Shown here in pieces: positions 9,589 to 22,157 of a DNA stretch of 64,000 nt. Position numbers and translations under genes: made by a program. Origin of the DNA: Planctomycetaceae bacterium (GTDB lineage Bacteria; Planctomycetota; Planctomycetia; Planctomycetales; Planctomycetaceae); the NCBI GenBank assembly GCA_002724315.1, contig PBOJ01000032.1:7491-71490 (forward strand), given 5' to 3'. The notes beneath the pieces are model-generated. The model saw only the letters and a list, made by a program, of their open reading frames with translations, did no database searches and was not told where the DNA came from. Every line of letters starts with the position of its first letter. Positions within the stretch are counted from its first letter, which is position 1.

Positions 9589-9649
9589 CGGTTCGTCTCC
9601 GTCGGAAGCGTCACTCGTGAGCGAAATGGAGTGGTGATAAGAGATCGCT

Positions 9650-9669
9650 ACTGGCGGTCAAACGCCAGT
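9650..9669. repeat. Inverted repeat around the tpiA stop codon
   Basis: ACTGGCG (9650-9656) and CGCCAGT (9663-9669) form a 7-bp stem with a 6-nt loop that contains the tpiA TGA. There is no T-run after it on the minus strand, so it is not a classical terminator. It may shape or protect the tpiA-secG transcript. Confidence 0.35.
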
Positions 9670-10419
9670 GGCGGCCTTGATGATGGCGACAAACGACTCA
9701 ACAGACAGACTGGCCCCCCCGACAAGCGCCCCGTCAACGTTGGGTCGCCCCATCAGGTCAGCGGCGTTGTCCGGTTTGACGCTGCCTCCGTACAGGATCC
9801 TCGTGGCGTCGGCCACATCAGAATTGTAGCGAAGCGCGAGTTCCTTGCGAAGGTGGGCGTGAGCCGATTCGGCCTGATCGGTGGTGGCCACCAGTCCGGT
9901 TCCGATCGCCCAGACCGGCTCGTAGGCCACGACCAGCCCCGCAGCCATCTCGCCGTCGATCGCCTCGAGACCGGCCAGCAGTTGCCTGGTGAGCACCGCA
10001 TCGGTCTCGTCAGATTCCCGTTGCTCACGGGTTTCGCCGACGCAGAGAATCACTCCCAAGCCGGCCAATCTCGCCGCAGCCACTTTGCGACCGACAAGTT
10101 CGTCGGTATCACCAAAGAGTTGCCGCCGTTCGCTGTGACCGAGAATCACCGTGTCACACCCCGCCTCGGCGACCATTTCCAGGGCCACCTCCCCGGTAAA
10201 GGCTCCGGGAGCCTCACACCATGCGTTCTGGGCCGCCAGTTGCACCGCCGTTCCGCCGACCACTGCAGCAACCGCCTCGAGCCAAACGAACGGTGGGGCG
10301 ATCATCACGTCAACAGTGCCCGGCTCACCACATTGCTCGACCAAACCACTGGCCAGTTCCAGGGCCTGCTCCCGGCCGGTGTTCATCTTCCAGTTGCCCG
10401 CAACCAACACCCGTCTCAT
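9658..10419 (-). CDS. tpiA: Triosephosphate isomerase
   Basis: Interconverts dihydroxyacetone phosphate and glyceraldehyde 3-phosphate in glycolysis. The 253-residue TIM barrel shows the catalytic Lys in GNWKMN (8-13), the catalytic His in LGHSERR near 93, the catalytic Glu in [11 protein letters not shown] near 162, and the phosphate loop LYGGSVKP near 210. The ATG at 10419 has GAGGAGCAGG just upstream. It opens the secG-yicC-gmk-rpoZ-coaC-coaB series; the preceding aroF stop is 108 bp away. Confidence 0.97.
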   Translation of the reverse strand: MRRVLVAGNWKMNTGREQALELASGLVEQCGEPGTVDVMIAPPFVWLEAVAAVVGGTAVQLAAQNAWCEAPGAFTGEVALEMVAEAGCDTVILGHSERRQLFGDTDELVGRKVAAARLAGLGVILCVGETREQRESDETDAVLTRQLLAGLEAIDGEMAAGLVVAYEPVWAIGTGLVATTDQAESAHAHLRKELALRYNSDVADATRILYGGSVKPDNAADLMGRPNVDGALVGGASLSVESFVAIIKAATGV

Positions 10420-10527
10420 CCGATCCTGCTCCTCGGCCCGCGGTCCCGGGCCGTCGATACGTACAGTGCCGCGATTTGCCCTTCACGCTCCTAGCGTCAT
10501 ACCGGTCGCCAACACGAGCCGCATGAC

Positions 10528-11568
10528 TCATTCGGCGCCCACAGCCGGCTCCGGGATCACCTTCTCGAACAACTCTGCCAGTTGCCTCAATCCGCCCATC
10601 ACTTCCGCGTATTGGTCTGGCAGCAGAGCCTGCGGCCCGTCGCTGAGGGCCTGTTCGGGACAGTTGTGCACTTCGATGTGGACTCCATCAGCCCCGCCGG
10701 CCACCGCCGCCCGAGCCATGGCCGGGATCAACTCGGGTCGGCCCGTAGCGTGCGACGGGTCGACGATGATCGGCAGGTGACAGGTCTGCTTCACATTTGG
10801 CACCATCGCCAGGTCGAGCACGTTGCGGGTGGAATCTTCGAAGCTGCGAATCCCTCGTTCACACAGGATCACCTGTTTGTTGCCCTGGGCCAAGATGTAC
10901 TCGGCCGACATCAACAGATCACCAACGGTGGCACTCATGCCCCGCTTGAGCATCACCGGACGCGTGGTCTGCCCAACCTCGCTGAGCAGGTTGAAGTTCT
11001 GCATGTTTCGTGCGCCGATCTGAAACACGTCGGCGTAACGGTCGACCAATTCCACCTGCCGGGGATCCATCACCTCAGTGACCACCGGCATTCCCAACTC
11101 GCCGCCAACATCCTGCAGGATCTTCAACCCCTCCTCGCCCATCCCCTGGAAACTGTAGGGGCTGGTCCGTGGCTTGAACGCTCCGCCTCGCAGGATGTTC
11201 GCTCCGGCCTGGCGGACCGACTCGCCAATCTCCATCAACACCTCTCGGCTTTCGATTGCGCAAGGACCGGCAACCATCCCCAGCGATCCGCCACCGACAC
11301 GGACCCCCCGACCGACATCGACGACCGAGTCCTCGGGCTGGAAATCACGACTGGCCCGCTTGTACGGCTTGAGAATCGGCATCACCTTCTCGACGCCGGG
11401 AAACGCGCCCAACGGGGCGTTCCTCAACACATCCTCCTCGCCGATCACTCCGACCAGCGTCCGTTGCACGCCGCGACTCAATTCCGGTTTCAGTCCCAGG
11501 GCGACGATCTGCTCCTCGATGTGCTCGATCTGTTCATCGGTGCAGTCAGGTTTAAGAACAATGATCAC
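10528..11568 (-). CDS. aroF: 3-deoxy-7-phosphoheptulonate synthase, type I-beta
   Basis: First enzyme of the shikimate pathway, condensing PEP and erythrose 4-phosphate. An N-terminal ferredoxin-like regulatory domain (about 1-70, starting VIIVLKP as in Thermotoga-type enzymes) is followed by the barrel with [37 protein letters not shown] and VDPSHATG. I chose GTG at 11568 because GAGGG sits 7 nt upstream and it gives 346 residues, the family length. The frame stays open to 11697 but would then read through the end of pheA. It lies directly downstream of pheA, so both likely share a promoter. Confidence 0.93.
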   Translation of the reverse strand: MIIVLKPDCTDEQIEHIEEQIVALGLKPELSRGVQRTLVGVIGEEDVLRNAPLGAFPGVEKVMPILKPYKRASRDFQPEDSVVDVGRGVRVGGGSLGMVAGPCAIESREVLMEIGESVRQAGANILRGGAFKPRTSPYSFQGMGEEGLKILQDVGGELGMPVVTEVMDPRQVELVDRYADVFQIGARNMQNFNLLSEVGQTTRPVMLKRGMSATVGDLLMSAEYILAQGNKQVILCERGIRSFEDSTRNVLDLAMVPNVKQTCHLPIIVDPSHATGRPELIPAMARAAVAGGADGVHIEVHNCPEQALSDGPQALLPDQYAEVMGGLRQLAELFEKVIPEPAVGAE

Positions 11569-11653
11569 GGTCGATCCCTCAGTCGAAGCGCCCGGTCCGG
11601 TCCAAAAACCGTTTTCCCGGGCTGGGGCAATGGGTGGCAGAAACTCGTGGGCC

Positions 11654-12796
11654 TCAGCCGAGTGGTTCGCTGCGTGGGTAGGAGCCGAGGATTTCAAGCC
11701 GGATGGCCTGCTTGTCCAACTCGCCGAGGGCCCGCTTGGTTACCGTATCACTGGAATGGCCTTCGAAGTCCAGGAAGAACAGGTAACCGTTCTCAGGCCC
11801 CCGCAGCGGAAACGACTCGATCCACGTCAGATTCAGTTTGTTCTTTTTGAAAACGCCAATCGCATCCGCCAGAGATCCAGGCCGGTGAGGAACCTGCAGC
11901 AGGATGGCGGTCCGATCGGAGCCGGTCGAGGCCAGGACGTCATCCCCGATCACCGCAAAACGGGTCACGTTCTCCTCGTTGTCCTGAATACTTGCCGCCA
12001 CCACCGGAATGTCATATTCGATGCCTGCCTGCCGACTGGCCACCGCTGCCGCCCCCGGCTTGTCACGAGCCAACTGTGCGGCGGTCGACGTGCTGGTCAC
12101 CTCGATCAAGCGAGCCTGAGACATGTTGCGACTCAACCAATCCCGGCATTGTGACAATGCCTGTGGCTTGCTGTAGATCTCGACGATCTCACTTCGAACA
12201 CAGCGGGCCAGCAAGTTGTGATTGACCGCGATCTGGACTTCCCCACAGATTCTCAACGGCATCCGTGTGAACATGTCGAGCGTATCGACAATCCGACCGT
12301 CGGTGCTGTTTTCGATCGGCACGATGCCGTATTCGGCATGACCCCGGTTCACCTCCTCGAACACCGCAGCGATCGTGTTCACCGGAATCAGGTCGGCCCA
12401 CTTGCCAAATCGCTCAATCGCCGCCAGGTGCGTGTAGCTGAATTGGGGACCGAGATAGGCCACTCGAGAAGCCTTTACCCCTCGGCGGGCCGCACTCAGC
12501 AACTCGCGATAGATACCACGGAGGGCAGCAAAGGGCAGCGCGCCCGATTGCTTCTCCAACTGTGCCCACAAGTCATCGTCAGCCACCGGATCGTACAGCG
12601 CCCGTTGTTGGTCCGGCAGCGTTGACAGATAATCTGTCGTCAATTTCGCCCGCTCGTGCAGCCGCTTCACCAATTCGCGATCGAGTTTCTTGAGCTTCGA
12701 CTGCAGCGACGCCAAGCTCCTGGATGCCCCACGCGAACGAGACTTGGTCGCCGGTTTTCCTCTCGGCTTACTGTTCGTCGACTTTTTCTTGGCCAT
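11654..12796 (-). CDS. pheA: Chorismate mutase/prephenate dehydratase (P-protein)
   Basis: Bifunctional enzyme for phenylalanine synthesis. The 380 residues carry, in order: a basic, Lys/Arg/Ser-rich N-terminal tail (1-25); an AroQ-type chorismate mutase helical domain (about 26-105); the prephenate dehydratase domain, with [13 protein letters not shown] at its start, [15 protein letters not shown], and [10 protein letters not shown]; and an ACT regulatory domain (about 295-375) with [12 protein letters not shown] and the Phe-binding ESFPLRG. The start is ATG at 12796; the longer open frame to 12898 begins in the dnaK-side intergenic region. The tail is unusual but has no assigned role. Confidence 0.94.
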   Translation of the reverse strand: MAKKKSTNSKPRGKPATKSRSRGASRSLASLQSKLKKLDRELVKRLHERAKLTTDYLSTLPDQQRALYDPVADDDLWAQLEKQSGALPFAALRGIYRELLSAARRGVKASRVAYLGPQFSYTHLAAIERFGKWADLIPVNTIAAVFEEVNRGHAEYGIVPIENSTDGRIVDTLDMFTRMPLRICGEVQIAVNHNLLARCVRSEIVEIYSKPQALSQCRDWLSRNMSQARLIEVTSTSTAAQLARDKPGAAAVASRQAGIEYDIPVVAASIQDNEENVTRFAVIGDDVLASTGSDRTAILLQVPHRPGSLADAIGVFKKNKLNLTWIESFPLRGPENGYLFFLDFEGHSSDTVTKRALGELDKQAIRLEILGSYPRSEPLG

Positions 12797-13078
12797 CTGT
12801 ACCGATCCGGCTTCCCGCAACCGCAGTCCTGAGTCGAGTTCACCGACACCACAACATATCAACGTCGCCTCATCCGTTCTCCGTCGCCGAAACAGCAAAC
12901 TGAGACATCACAGCACCGAAATCCCCTACGACACCTCGACCAGCAAGTTTTTGCCCCCAATCCGCCCCGCTCCCCCACACACAATTGGACGCAAAACCAA
13001 GCTGGACCAGTAGTTTCGGCGTGTTTTACCGGTCGCTACTCGGACTGTCAAGCGGTTGCTCAGCCCCCGACGTCAAGC

Positions 13079-13136
13079 TGCCACTTTGGCACTTGCGAGA
13101 GCCGCTCTGAGCGGCCACGGGGATGCCACTTTGGCA
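13079..13136 (+). promoter_or_regulatory. Three evenly spaced palindromes upstream of dnaK (candidate activator sites)
   Basis: TGCCACTTTGGCA occurs twice, at 13079-13091 and 13124-13136, each a perfect TGCCA-N3-TGGCA dyad. Between them is GCCGCTCTGAGCGGC at 13101-13115, a second dyad. Their centres lie at about 13085, 13108 and 13130, so they are 22-23 bp apart, close to two helical turns. They sit about 130-180 bp before the predicted sigma-54 start site, where enhancer-binding activators normally bind. The function is inferred from layout; the protein that binds is unknown. Confidence 0.6.
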
Positions 13137-13234
13137 GCCTTTCCGCTGGTGGCCGAGAAAATATTTCGATTGAAATTGTCGCAACTCACTTTCAATAAAC
13201 GCGTTACAACACTCGCGATGCATCACGCGACGTC

Positions 13235-13251
13235 TTGGCACGCTGTTTGCT
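13235..13251 (+). promoter_or_regulatory. Sigma-54 (-24/-12) promoter for dnaK-clpB
   Basis: TTGGCACG-CTGT-TTGCT matches the sigma-54 consensus YTGGCACG-N4-TTGCW at every defined base, with GG and GC separated by exactly 10 nt. It predicts transcription starting near 13262, leaving a leader of about 53 nt before the dnaK ATG at 13315. It points toward dnaK and nothing else. Confidence 0.75.
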
Positions 13252-13314
13252 TTTCGTTTGAGATAAGAGACAGCTTGAAAATGGAAAAGTTCTCGGCGCG
13301 AGGAGACGAGAGAG

Positions 13315-15243
13315 ATGGCCCTGGAAAACGAAAAGGTGATTGGAATCGACCTCGGAACCACCAACTCGGTGGTATCGGTGCTCGAAGGTGGTGAACCCAA
13401 GGTGTTGGCTAACCAGGAAGGCAATCGTCTGACCCCCAGCGTGGTCGCGTTCACAGACCAGGGCGAGACGTTGGTGGGCGAGCAAGCCAAGCGGCAGGCG
13501 GTGACCAATCCGAAGAACACGGTCTATTCCATCAAGCGGTTCATGGGGCGTCGTCACAGCGAGGTGTCCGCGGAGGAAAAAATCGTCCCGTATTCGGTGG
13601 TAGGTGGGCCCGAAGATTACGTACAGGTTGAGGCGACCGGTGAGACGTACAAGCCACCGGAGATCTCGGCGCTGGTCTTGCGCAAGTTGAAGGAAGCTGC
13701 TGAGAGCTACCTGGGTCACAAGGTGAACCGGGCGGTGGTCACTGTTCCGGCGTACTTCAACGATGCCCAGCGACAGGCGACCAAGGACGCGGGACAAATC
13801 GCGGGACTCGAGGTCGAGCGGATCATCAACGAGCCGACAGCGGCCTCGCTGGCCTACGGGATGGACAAGAAGCAGGACCAGAAGATCGCCGTTTTCGATC
13901 TTGGCGGAGGTACCTTCGACGTTTCTATACTCGAAGTCGACGCGGAATCGGTCGAAGTGCTCAGCACCAATGGGGACACGCACCTCGGCGGAGACGATTT
14001 TGACGAAGTCCTGATCAACCACATCGCCGACTCCTTCCAGTCGGAGCAGGGCATAGACCTCCGCGAGGACGCCATGGCCTTGCAGCGTCTCCGTGAGGCC
14101 TCTGAGAAGGCCAAGCAGGAACTGTCGACGGCCCAGACGACCGACATCAACCTGCCATTCATCATCGCCGATGCCAACCAGGAGGCGAAACATCTTCAGC
14201 TCTCGATCACCCGCGCCGATTTTGAGCGTTTGATCGACGGACTGGTCGAGCGGTGCCGCAAGCCCATTCTCGACGCGTTGTCCGACGCGAAGCTCAAACC
14301 GTCGGACATCGAAGAGGTTGTCCTTGTCGGCGGCTCCACCCGAATCCCCAAGGTGCAGGACTTCGTCAAGGAACTCTTCAACCGGGAACCTCACCGTGGC
14401 GTGAACCCCGACGAGGTGGTGGCTCTGGGCGCCGCCATCCAGGGTGGAATCATCGCCGGGGATGTCACCGACGTGGTGTTGCTGGACGTGACGCCCCTGT
14501 CCCTGGGAATCGAGACCGAGGGGGGCATCATGACCACCCTGATCGAGCGGAACACAACGATCCCGACTTCACGAAGCGAGATCTTTTCGACGGCGGCCGA
14601 CAACCAGACAGCCGTCACCGTCCAGGTGTTCCAGGGCGAACGGCAGATGGCCCACGACAACCGTCAACTCGGACAGTTCAATCTCGACGGCATTCCACCG
14701 GCCCCCCGCAACGTCCCGCAGGTCGAGGTCACCTTCGACATCGATGTCAACGGCATCCTGAACGTCACCGCCAAGGACAAGGCGACGAACAAGGAACAGT
14801 CGGTCCGAATCGAGGAGTCCAGCGGACTCTCCGACGGTGAGATCGAGCAGGCCCGGCAGGCTGCCGAAGAGCATGCCGAGGAGGACAAAAAGAAACGGGA
14901 CTTGGCCGAGGCCAGAAACAAAGCCTCGATGCTGGTCTACGAAACCGAGAAACTGCTGACCGAGCACTCCGAGACGCTCGACGACGCTTCGAAAGAGGCA
15001 ATCGAAGCGGCCGTCAACAAGGTCAACGAGGCCTCTTCCGAGGAAGACGCCGATGCCATCAACACCGCCGTCGGAGAACTCGAACAGGCCACCCACGCAC
15101 TCTCCAAACACATGTACGAGCAGTCCGAGGACTCGGGGGCCGCGGGTGCCTCACCCGAGCCGGGCTCCCCAGACGGGTCCGCCGGTGACGTTGCAGAGGA
15201 TGACGTGATCGACGCGGAGTTCGAGAAGAAAGAGGACGACTAG
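13315..15243 (+). CDS. dnaK: Chaperone DnaK (Hsp70)
   Basis: ATP-driven Hsp70 chaperone for folding and disaggregation with DnaJ/GrpE and ClpB. The 642 residues show the three ATPase signatures: GIDLGTTNS (10-18), [12 protein letters not shown] near 192-203, and [14 protein letters not shown] near 330. A beta-sandwich substrate domain (about 385-505), helical lid and acidic tail ending [13 protein letters not shown] follow. The start is ATG at 13315 behind a GAGGAG-type site. No grpE or dnaJ lies beside it; the partner is clpB, 14 bp downstream. A sigma-54 promoter precedes it. Confidence 0.98.
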   Translation: MALENEKVIGIDLGTTNSVVSVLEGGEPKVLANQEGNRLTPSVVAFTDQGETLVGEQAKRQAVTNPKNTVYSIKRFMGRRHSEVSAEEKIVPYSVVGGPEDYVQVEATGETYKPPEISALVLRKLKEAAESYLGHKVNRAVVTVPAYFNDAQRQATKDAGQIAGLEVERIINEPTAASLAYGMDKKQDQKIAVFDLGGGTFDVSILEVDAESVEVLSTNGDTHLGGDDFDEVLINHIADSFQSEQGIDLREDAMALQRLREASEKAKQELSTAQTTDINLPFIIADANQEAKHLQLSITRADFERLIDGLVERCRKPILDALSDAKLKPSDIEEVVLVGGSTRIPKVQDFVKELFNREPHRGVNPDEVVALGAAIQGGIIAGDVTDVVLLDVTPLSLGIETEGGIMTTLIERNTTIPTSRSEIFSTAADNQTAVTVQVFQGERQMAHDNRQLGQFNLDGIPPAPRNVPQVEVTFDIDVNGILNVTAKDKATNKEQSVRIEESSGLSDGEIEQARQAAEEHAEEDKKKRDLAEARNKASMLVYETEKLLTEHSETLDDASKEAIEAAVNKVNEASSEEDADAINTAVGELEQATHALSKHMYEQSEDSGAAGASPEPGSPDGSAGDVAEDDVIDAEFEKKEDD

Positions 15244-15257
15244 CCGAGGAGAACAAG

Positions 15258-17924
<2,667 letters not shown>

Positions 17925-17930
<6 letters not shown>

Positions 17931-17953
17931 ACCAAACCCGAGGGCGTTCAGTC
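17925..17953. repeat. Inverted repeat spanning two convergent stop codons
   Basis: GACTGAAC (17925-17932) and GTTCAGTC (17946-17953) form a perfect 8-bp stem with a 13-nt loop. The left arm contains the clpB TGA and the right arm the TGA of the convergent small gene. No T-run follows on either strand. It may act as a shared 3'-end stem-loop for both transcripts. Confidence 0.45.
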
Positions 17954-18127
17954 CGCGGAGGCCTCGTTTTCGAGATCGACCAGCGGACTAATCCGCTGCA
18001 CCTTCTCGACGATCGCCTGTTTCTGGCTCTTGTTGCTCGCGGCAGCGTACTGCTTGCGCAGCTTCTGCAACTTGTTTCGGCGATGGCGTCGCCGGGCAAT
18101 CTCGCGGTCGCGTTCAACTCGTCCCAT
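17948..18127 (-). CDS. Small basic DUF6800-like protein
   Basis: A 59-residue frame, ATG at 18127 to TGA at 17948. It begins MGRVERDREIARRR and continues with a helical, Lys/Arg-rich stretch (RRNKLQKLRKQYAAA), a lysine-bearing middle and the tail RISPLVDLENEASAD. The pattern matches my memory of the small DUF6800 family found mostly in planctomycetes; no function is known to me. The charge and helix content would suit RNA or ribosome binding, but that is only a guess. It is convergent with clpB, whose stop lies 18 bp away. Confidence 0.75.
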   Translation of the reverse strand: MGRVERDREIARRRHRRNKLQKLRKQYAAASNKSQKQAIVEKVQRISPLVDLENEASAD

Positions 18128-18218
18128 CGGTAGCCACGTCCTGAACGAAAGGGCGTTTGAAGAGTGTCACTGACGCCGTGAAGCGTTCCTGCTTTTTTAG
18201 CAGTCGGCTGGAGCATGG

Positions 18219-19325
18219 TCAATCGAGTGCTCGGCTGACATCGACCCAGCGGCCCTCGGCATCGGACGCCAACACGGCATCGGCAACAGCCTGGGCACTG
18301 GCGCCATCGCGAAAACTGGGCACCGGATCCCGCCCCTCGACGATCGACGAGACGAACTCCCAGACAAGGTCGTGGCGAAAGACGTCGCTGGGAACTCCCT
18401 GGGACGGGTCGCGCGGGCTATCCGGAGCCACCAGGAACTCCGACGGAACCGGCACCTTCTGCATCGACTCACCGTGCCCGCCGACCAGAATGTTGTTCGG
18501 GTCGGTCAACTGGTACACCGCCGATTTCTCACTGCCGTTGATCTCGGCCCACTCGAACCCGTACCCATCATTGTGGTGCCCCTTCATCAGCGTGCTGCCC
18601 TCCCAGATCCCTACGGCTCCGCTCTCAAAACGGCCCACAAGTGCCGACCAGTCATCGACATCCGATGGATCGCAAGTCCCTCCACCCGGAACCTCGGTCC
18701 GGGGAGCAAACTGGGCAATAGCGCCGCAGACCGAGTCGATCGGCCCCAGGAGGTCCTGCGCGAAGTCGATGCGATGAATCGTCATGTCGTAAAGATCCCC
18801 GGCTCCGGCCAGGTGCTTGTACTGACGCCACCCCCAACTGGTCTCGGGCAGGTCCAGGAACCTCTGGCTGCGGAAGTGACGCGGCACCCCCAACTGGCCA
18901 TCGGCCAGCAGGTAACGCAAGTACCGCATCGACGGAGCAAACCGGTAAGTGAACGCTGTCATGTGACGCACATCGGCATCACGGGCCGCCCGGTACATCT
19001 CTGCGGACTCCTCAAAACTGAGTCCCAGAGGTTTCTCACACATCACGTGTTTGCCTGCCGCCACGCAGGCCAGTGTGATCGGCCTGTGCGTAAAATTGGG
19101 CGTCGCAATGATCACCGCATCGATGTCGTCCGCATCGGCGATTTCCTGGAACTCGGTGGTTGTCCGCGAAACCCCCCAATCACCGATCCGCTGTTCAAGC
19201 AAGACCTCGTTGGGGTCGCATACGGCGACCAGTTCGGCCCGCGGGTCGACATGGATACCCGGAACGTGGTGGTAGTCGGCGACCGCGCCGGCCCCGATCA
19301 TCGCAATCCTCACGGTGTCACTCAT
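18219..19325 (-). CDS. Gfo/Idh/MocA family NAD(P)-dependent oxidoreductase
   Basis: Sugar or polyol dehydrogenase-type enzyme of unknown substrate. It has 368 residues. The N-terminal Rossmann fold shows IGAGAVADYHHVPG at 9-22 and the family EKPLG near 95. The C-terminal alpha/beta domain contains GAGDLYDMTIHRIDFAQDL near 170, where the catalytic His lies. No signal peptide is visible, so it is cytoplasmic, unlike the many Tat-exported planctomycete members. The ATG at 19325 overlaps the end of the upstream nucleotidyltransferase gene by 8 bp, indicating co-translation. Confidence 0.9.
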   Translation of the reverse strand: MSDTVRIAMIGAGAVADYHHVPGIHVDPRAELVAVCDPNEVLLEQRIGDWGVSRTTTEFQEIADADDIDAVIIATPNFTHRPITLACVAAGKHVMCEKPLGLSFEESAEMYRAARDADVRHMTAFTYRFAPSMRYLRYLLADGQLGVPRHFRSQRFLDLPETSWGWRQYKHLAGAGDLYDMTIHRIDFAQDLLGPIDSVCGAIAQFAPRTEVPGGGTCDPSDVDDWSALVGRFESGAVGIWEGSTLMKGHHNDGYGFEWAEINGSEKSAVYQLTDPNNILVGGHGESMQKVPVPSEFLVAPDSPRDPSQGVPSDVFRHDLVWEFVSSIVEGRDPVPSFRDGASAQAVADAVLASDAEGRWVDVSRALD

Positions 19326-20559
19326 CTGGTTCGTTCTCTCTCCGGATCTCATGAACCCACGCCAAGGCCTCGTCGCGATCACGCACATCTCCATCAAGTT
19401 GTGCATCGCGAACCGAGCCCAACAGTGTCTTGAACAGCGGACCAGGTCTCAAGCCGACCGCGATCAGATCCTCGCCGGTCACAAGTGGCGGCGGATCCAG
19501 TTCTTCGCTGCCGACAGTTTCAAGCAACGAGCGACACCACGCCACATCGTCACCCGACCCGGCAGCACCCCGCTCAATCGCATCGATCAACTCAAACAAC
19601 CCGTCTCGCGAAGGGTGAGCCAGCAAAGGAAAAAGCCGAGATCGCTTTTGATCGGCCGCCTGGTCCAGCCCGTCGCGGGACGCCACCAGCCACGTCACCT
19701 CGTCGGTTTCCCGGTTGGACAGTTTCAACCGCTCACACATCGCCCCCGGATCCGTGACATCCACGAGCAACACCGCCAGGGCAACCGTCGCCGTGGCCGA
19801 CTGGGGCAGATGTCCAAGCCGCTCAACCGCCGCGTCATACCCATCGGTCGGAACCTCGGGAAACACGCTCGCCAGCAGCCCTGTCTCGATCGCCAACCGG
19901 ACTGCGACAGCCCGATTGGTATCGGACAGCATCCGCCGCCACTCGTCAGCAATCCGCTCGGCACTGACCACCGTGATCTCCTGGGAGTGCGCAGCAATCG
20001 CCTCGGCCGTCGCCGGATCCAACGCAAAACCCAGGGACGCGGAAAAACGGATGGCCCGCAACATCCTCAGCTTGTCCTCGTTGATCCGTGCCTCCGGCTC
20101 ACCGATGGCCCGCACCAGCCCTCGCTCAATGTCCTGTCTCCCGCCAACGTCATCAAAGACCTCTCCGGTCCGGGGATCCATGAACATCCCGTTGATCGTG
20201 AAGTCGCGACGGCGGGCGTCATCCTGGCGGGTGGCGAATTGCACCGCGTCGGGGTGCCGACCATCGGCGTAGGCGCCTTCGGTCCGGAACGTCGCCACTT
20301 CGACCGGATCCTCCCGGCCGTCGCGGTCGCGAACCAGGACCACTCCGAACGACGCCCCGACGGCGAACGACCGGGCCCGACCGAAGACCTCCCTCACCTG
20401 GTCCGGCCGTGCGTCGGTCGCAATGTCGAAGTCACCGGGCTCACGTCCCATCAACAGGTCGCGCACGCAGCCACCGGCCCAGACGGCCTCGTGGCCCGCC
20501 TCGATCAGTGTTTCAACGACTTCCAGAGCAAACGCCCCGGGCTGGTGGGCCGGGCCCAT
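19318..20559 (-). CDS. cca: CCA tRNA nucleotidyltransferase / poly(A) polymerase family
   Basis: Class II nucleotidyltransferase that adds or repairs the tRNA CCA end, or adds A tails. It has 413 residues. The head domain shows AVWAGGCVRDLLMGR near 25-39, the metal-binding GDFDIATD near 41-48, and RRRDFTINGMFMDP near 117-130. A neck with INEDKLRMLRAIRFS (about 158-172) and a helical body follow. The sequence does not tell CCA addition from poly(A) addition. The start is ATG at 20559, with GGGGGAG six bases upstream; a TTG two codons earlier is less likely. Confidence 0.88.
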   Translation of the reverse strand: MGPAHQPGAFALEVVETLIEAGHEAVWAGGCVRDLLMGREPGDFDIATDARPDQVREVFGRARSFAVGASFGVVLVRDRDGREDPVEVATFRTEGAYADGRHPDAVQFATRQDDARRRDFTINGMFMDPRTGEVFDDVGGRQDIERGLVRAIGEPEARINEDKLRMLRAIRFSASLGFALDPATAEAIAAHSQEITVVSAERIADEWRRMLSDTNRAVAVRLAIETGLLASVFPEVPTDGYDAAVERLGHLPQSATATVALAVLLVDVTDPGAMCERLKLSNRETDEVTWLVASRDGLDQAADQKRSRLFPLLAHPSRDGLFELIDAIERGAAGSGDDVAWCRSLLETVGSEELDPPPLVTGEDLIAVGLRPGPLFKTLLGSVRDAQLDGDVRDRDEALAWVHEIRRENEPDE

Positions 20560-20727
20560 CCGCAACTCCCCCGTGTGGCTCCCCCGCGTCTACTCTCGTG
20601 ACCGGCTCCAACCGGGTCAAGCACCGTGACACCACCGGAGCCACCGACTTGACCACCACAACCTCCCGACGCAAACTCGGCTCTCCTTCGCTTCAACCCG
20701 TGGGCAGTAGAGCCGAACGAACCCAGC

Positions 20728-22113
20728 ATGCCCGACGCTTTGCCCAACGCCCCGGTCGTCGACAGGGGGCCCACGAGCCCGGAACCCCCGTCCGAGATCC
20801 TCACGGCTGAATCAAGGAACATCCTCACACTCTCGGCCCACTACATCTCCCTGCGTCTCGGCTGGATCTTCAAAACCGAGACGGTGATCATGCCGGCCTT
20901 CATGGACGCGATCTCCGGAGCCGGCTGGTTGCGGGGATGCCTGCCGATCGTCAATCGCATTTGCAGCAGCCTCCCGCCTCTGTTCTACGCACCGCAATTG
21001 AAAGGCGCTCGCCGGAAGAAGGTGATCCTGTCAGTGGCCACGTTCGCGATGGCGATCCCATTCGTCGTGCTGGCGGTGACTTGGTGGAGAGTCGGGCAGC
21101 CAGGAATCGGTCTCGCAGCCGGGCTTCCCGGCTGGCTTCCGGCGCTGTTCCTGGCCTGCTACGGCGTTGTCTTTGTCGCCACAGGGGTACAAAGGCTGGC
21201 CTGGGCAACAGTCCAGGGCAAGCTGATCCGGGACAACCGGCGAGGCCGGCTGCTGGCTGTCTCGGGGCTGCTCGGCTCCATCATTTCGGTGACAGCGGTC
21301 CTGCTGCTGATCCCCGGCTGGCTCGAACGCCCCGACCACGGATTCGGCTGGATTTTCCTGATGACCGCGGCAGGATTCGTCGTTGCTGGCAGCCTGGTGT
21401 GGCTGGTCATCGAGCCACCCGATGCGGACACCCCAACCCCACGGCGAAGACCCGGACAACTTCTGCTGGAGGCCTGGGACCTGTTCTCCGCCAACCGGTC
21501 ATTTCGCCGGATTGCCTGTGTCGCGATGCTGTTCATTTCCATTCAACTCGCCTTCCCCCACTTCCAGACCCTGGGCCGGGAAATGCTTGGCGACGAACAA
21601 CGCGAATCGGGAAGTCACCTGATGTACTGGGTCGTCGCCCAGAATATTGGGTTCGGGGTCTGCACGTTTCTGTTCGGATGGCTGGCTGACTTCTTCGGGA
21701 ACCGAGTGGTCATCCGCATCCAGATCCTGCTGCTGGCCTCGGTACCACTTGTCGCGTTGTGGCTCGGCTCGCTCGCCGACAACTCGGGAAGTGGTTTCTA
21801 CTGGATCACTTTCAGCCTGCTGGGCCTGACACCGCTGACATTCCGAACCATCAACAACTATGTGCTCGAACTGGCGCCCCCGTCCGAACACCCTCGCTAC
21901 ATCGCCACCCTGAACCTGGCAATGACCGCACCGTTCTTTGCCTCGCCCGTGGTCGGCTGGATGGTGGACCGATACGGTTTTGAGCCGATCTTCGTACTCG
22001 TCTCGATTGTCGTCGCCTGCGGCGCACTCCTGACATTCGGCATGGCCGAACCGAGATTGGACGAGCACCTGGAGGAAAGCTCACCCGTCGACCCGAGCTC
22101 GACCGTAGAATAG
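20728..22113 (+). CDS. MFS-type transporter
   Basis: Inner-membrane protein of 461 residues with about 10-12 hydrophobic segments between residues 35 and 445. Basic loops such as KGARRKK and RDNRRGRLL fall where the cytoplasmic A-loops of major facilitator proteins are expected. The N-terminus (1-30) is polar and proline-rich, and the last 20 residues are acidic. No substrate motif stands out. It is monocistronic, divergent from cca (168 bp between starts), and followed 44 bp later by the TPP II-like gene. Confidence 0.8.
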   Translation: MPDALPNAPVVDRGPTSPEPPSEILTAESRNILTLSAHYISLRLGWIFKTETVIMPAFMDAISGAGWLRGCLPIVNRICSSLPPLFYAPQLKGARRKKVILSVATFAMAIPFVVLAVTWWRVGQPGIGLAAGLPGWLPALFLACYGVVFVATGVQRLAWATVQGKLIRDNRRGRLLAVSGLLGSIISVTAVLLLIPGWLERPDHGFGWIFLMTAAGFVVAGSLVWLVIEPPDADTPTPRRRPGQLLLEAWDLFSANRSFRRIACVAMLFISIQLAFPHFQTLGREMLGDEQRESGSHLMYWVVAQNIGFGVCTFLFGWLADFFGNRVVIRIQILLLASVPLVALWLGSLADNSGSGFYWITFSLLGLTPLTFRTINNYVLELAPPSEHPRYIATLNLAMTAPFFASPVVGWMVDRYGFEPIFVLVSIVVACGALLTFGMAEPRLDEHLEESSPVDPSSTVE

Positions 22114-22157
22114 ACCCTTGTCCTCAATCCCTGACTCTCTCCGGAAGAGTGGTTCCC

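Larger units (their letters stand above)
12797..13314. other. 518-bp divergent intergenic region between pheA and dnaK
   Basis: No gene is seen here. The part next to pheA (12797-13020) has homopurine/homopyrimidine stretches and no promoter I can name with confidence. The dnaK side holds three palindromes and a sigma-54 promoter, listed separately. I found no CIRCE element (TTAGCACTC-N9-GAGTGCTAA). Confidence 0.6.

Noticed and set aside
8401-10494. 697-codon plus-strand frame across yicC, secG and tpiA
   Set aside because: It crosses three well-supported genes antisense and reads the repeat as [11 protein letters not shown]-type low-complexity sequence.
11569-11697. Longer start for aroF
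   Set aside because: It would overlap the end of pheA. The GTG at 11568 has a good ribosome site and gives the conserved VIIVLKP start.
12797-13314. CIRCE/HrcA operator for dnaK
   Set aside because: No TTAGCACTC-N9-GAGTGCTAA-like sequence is present.
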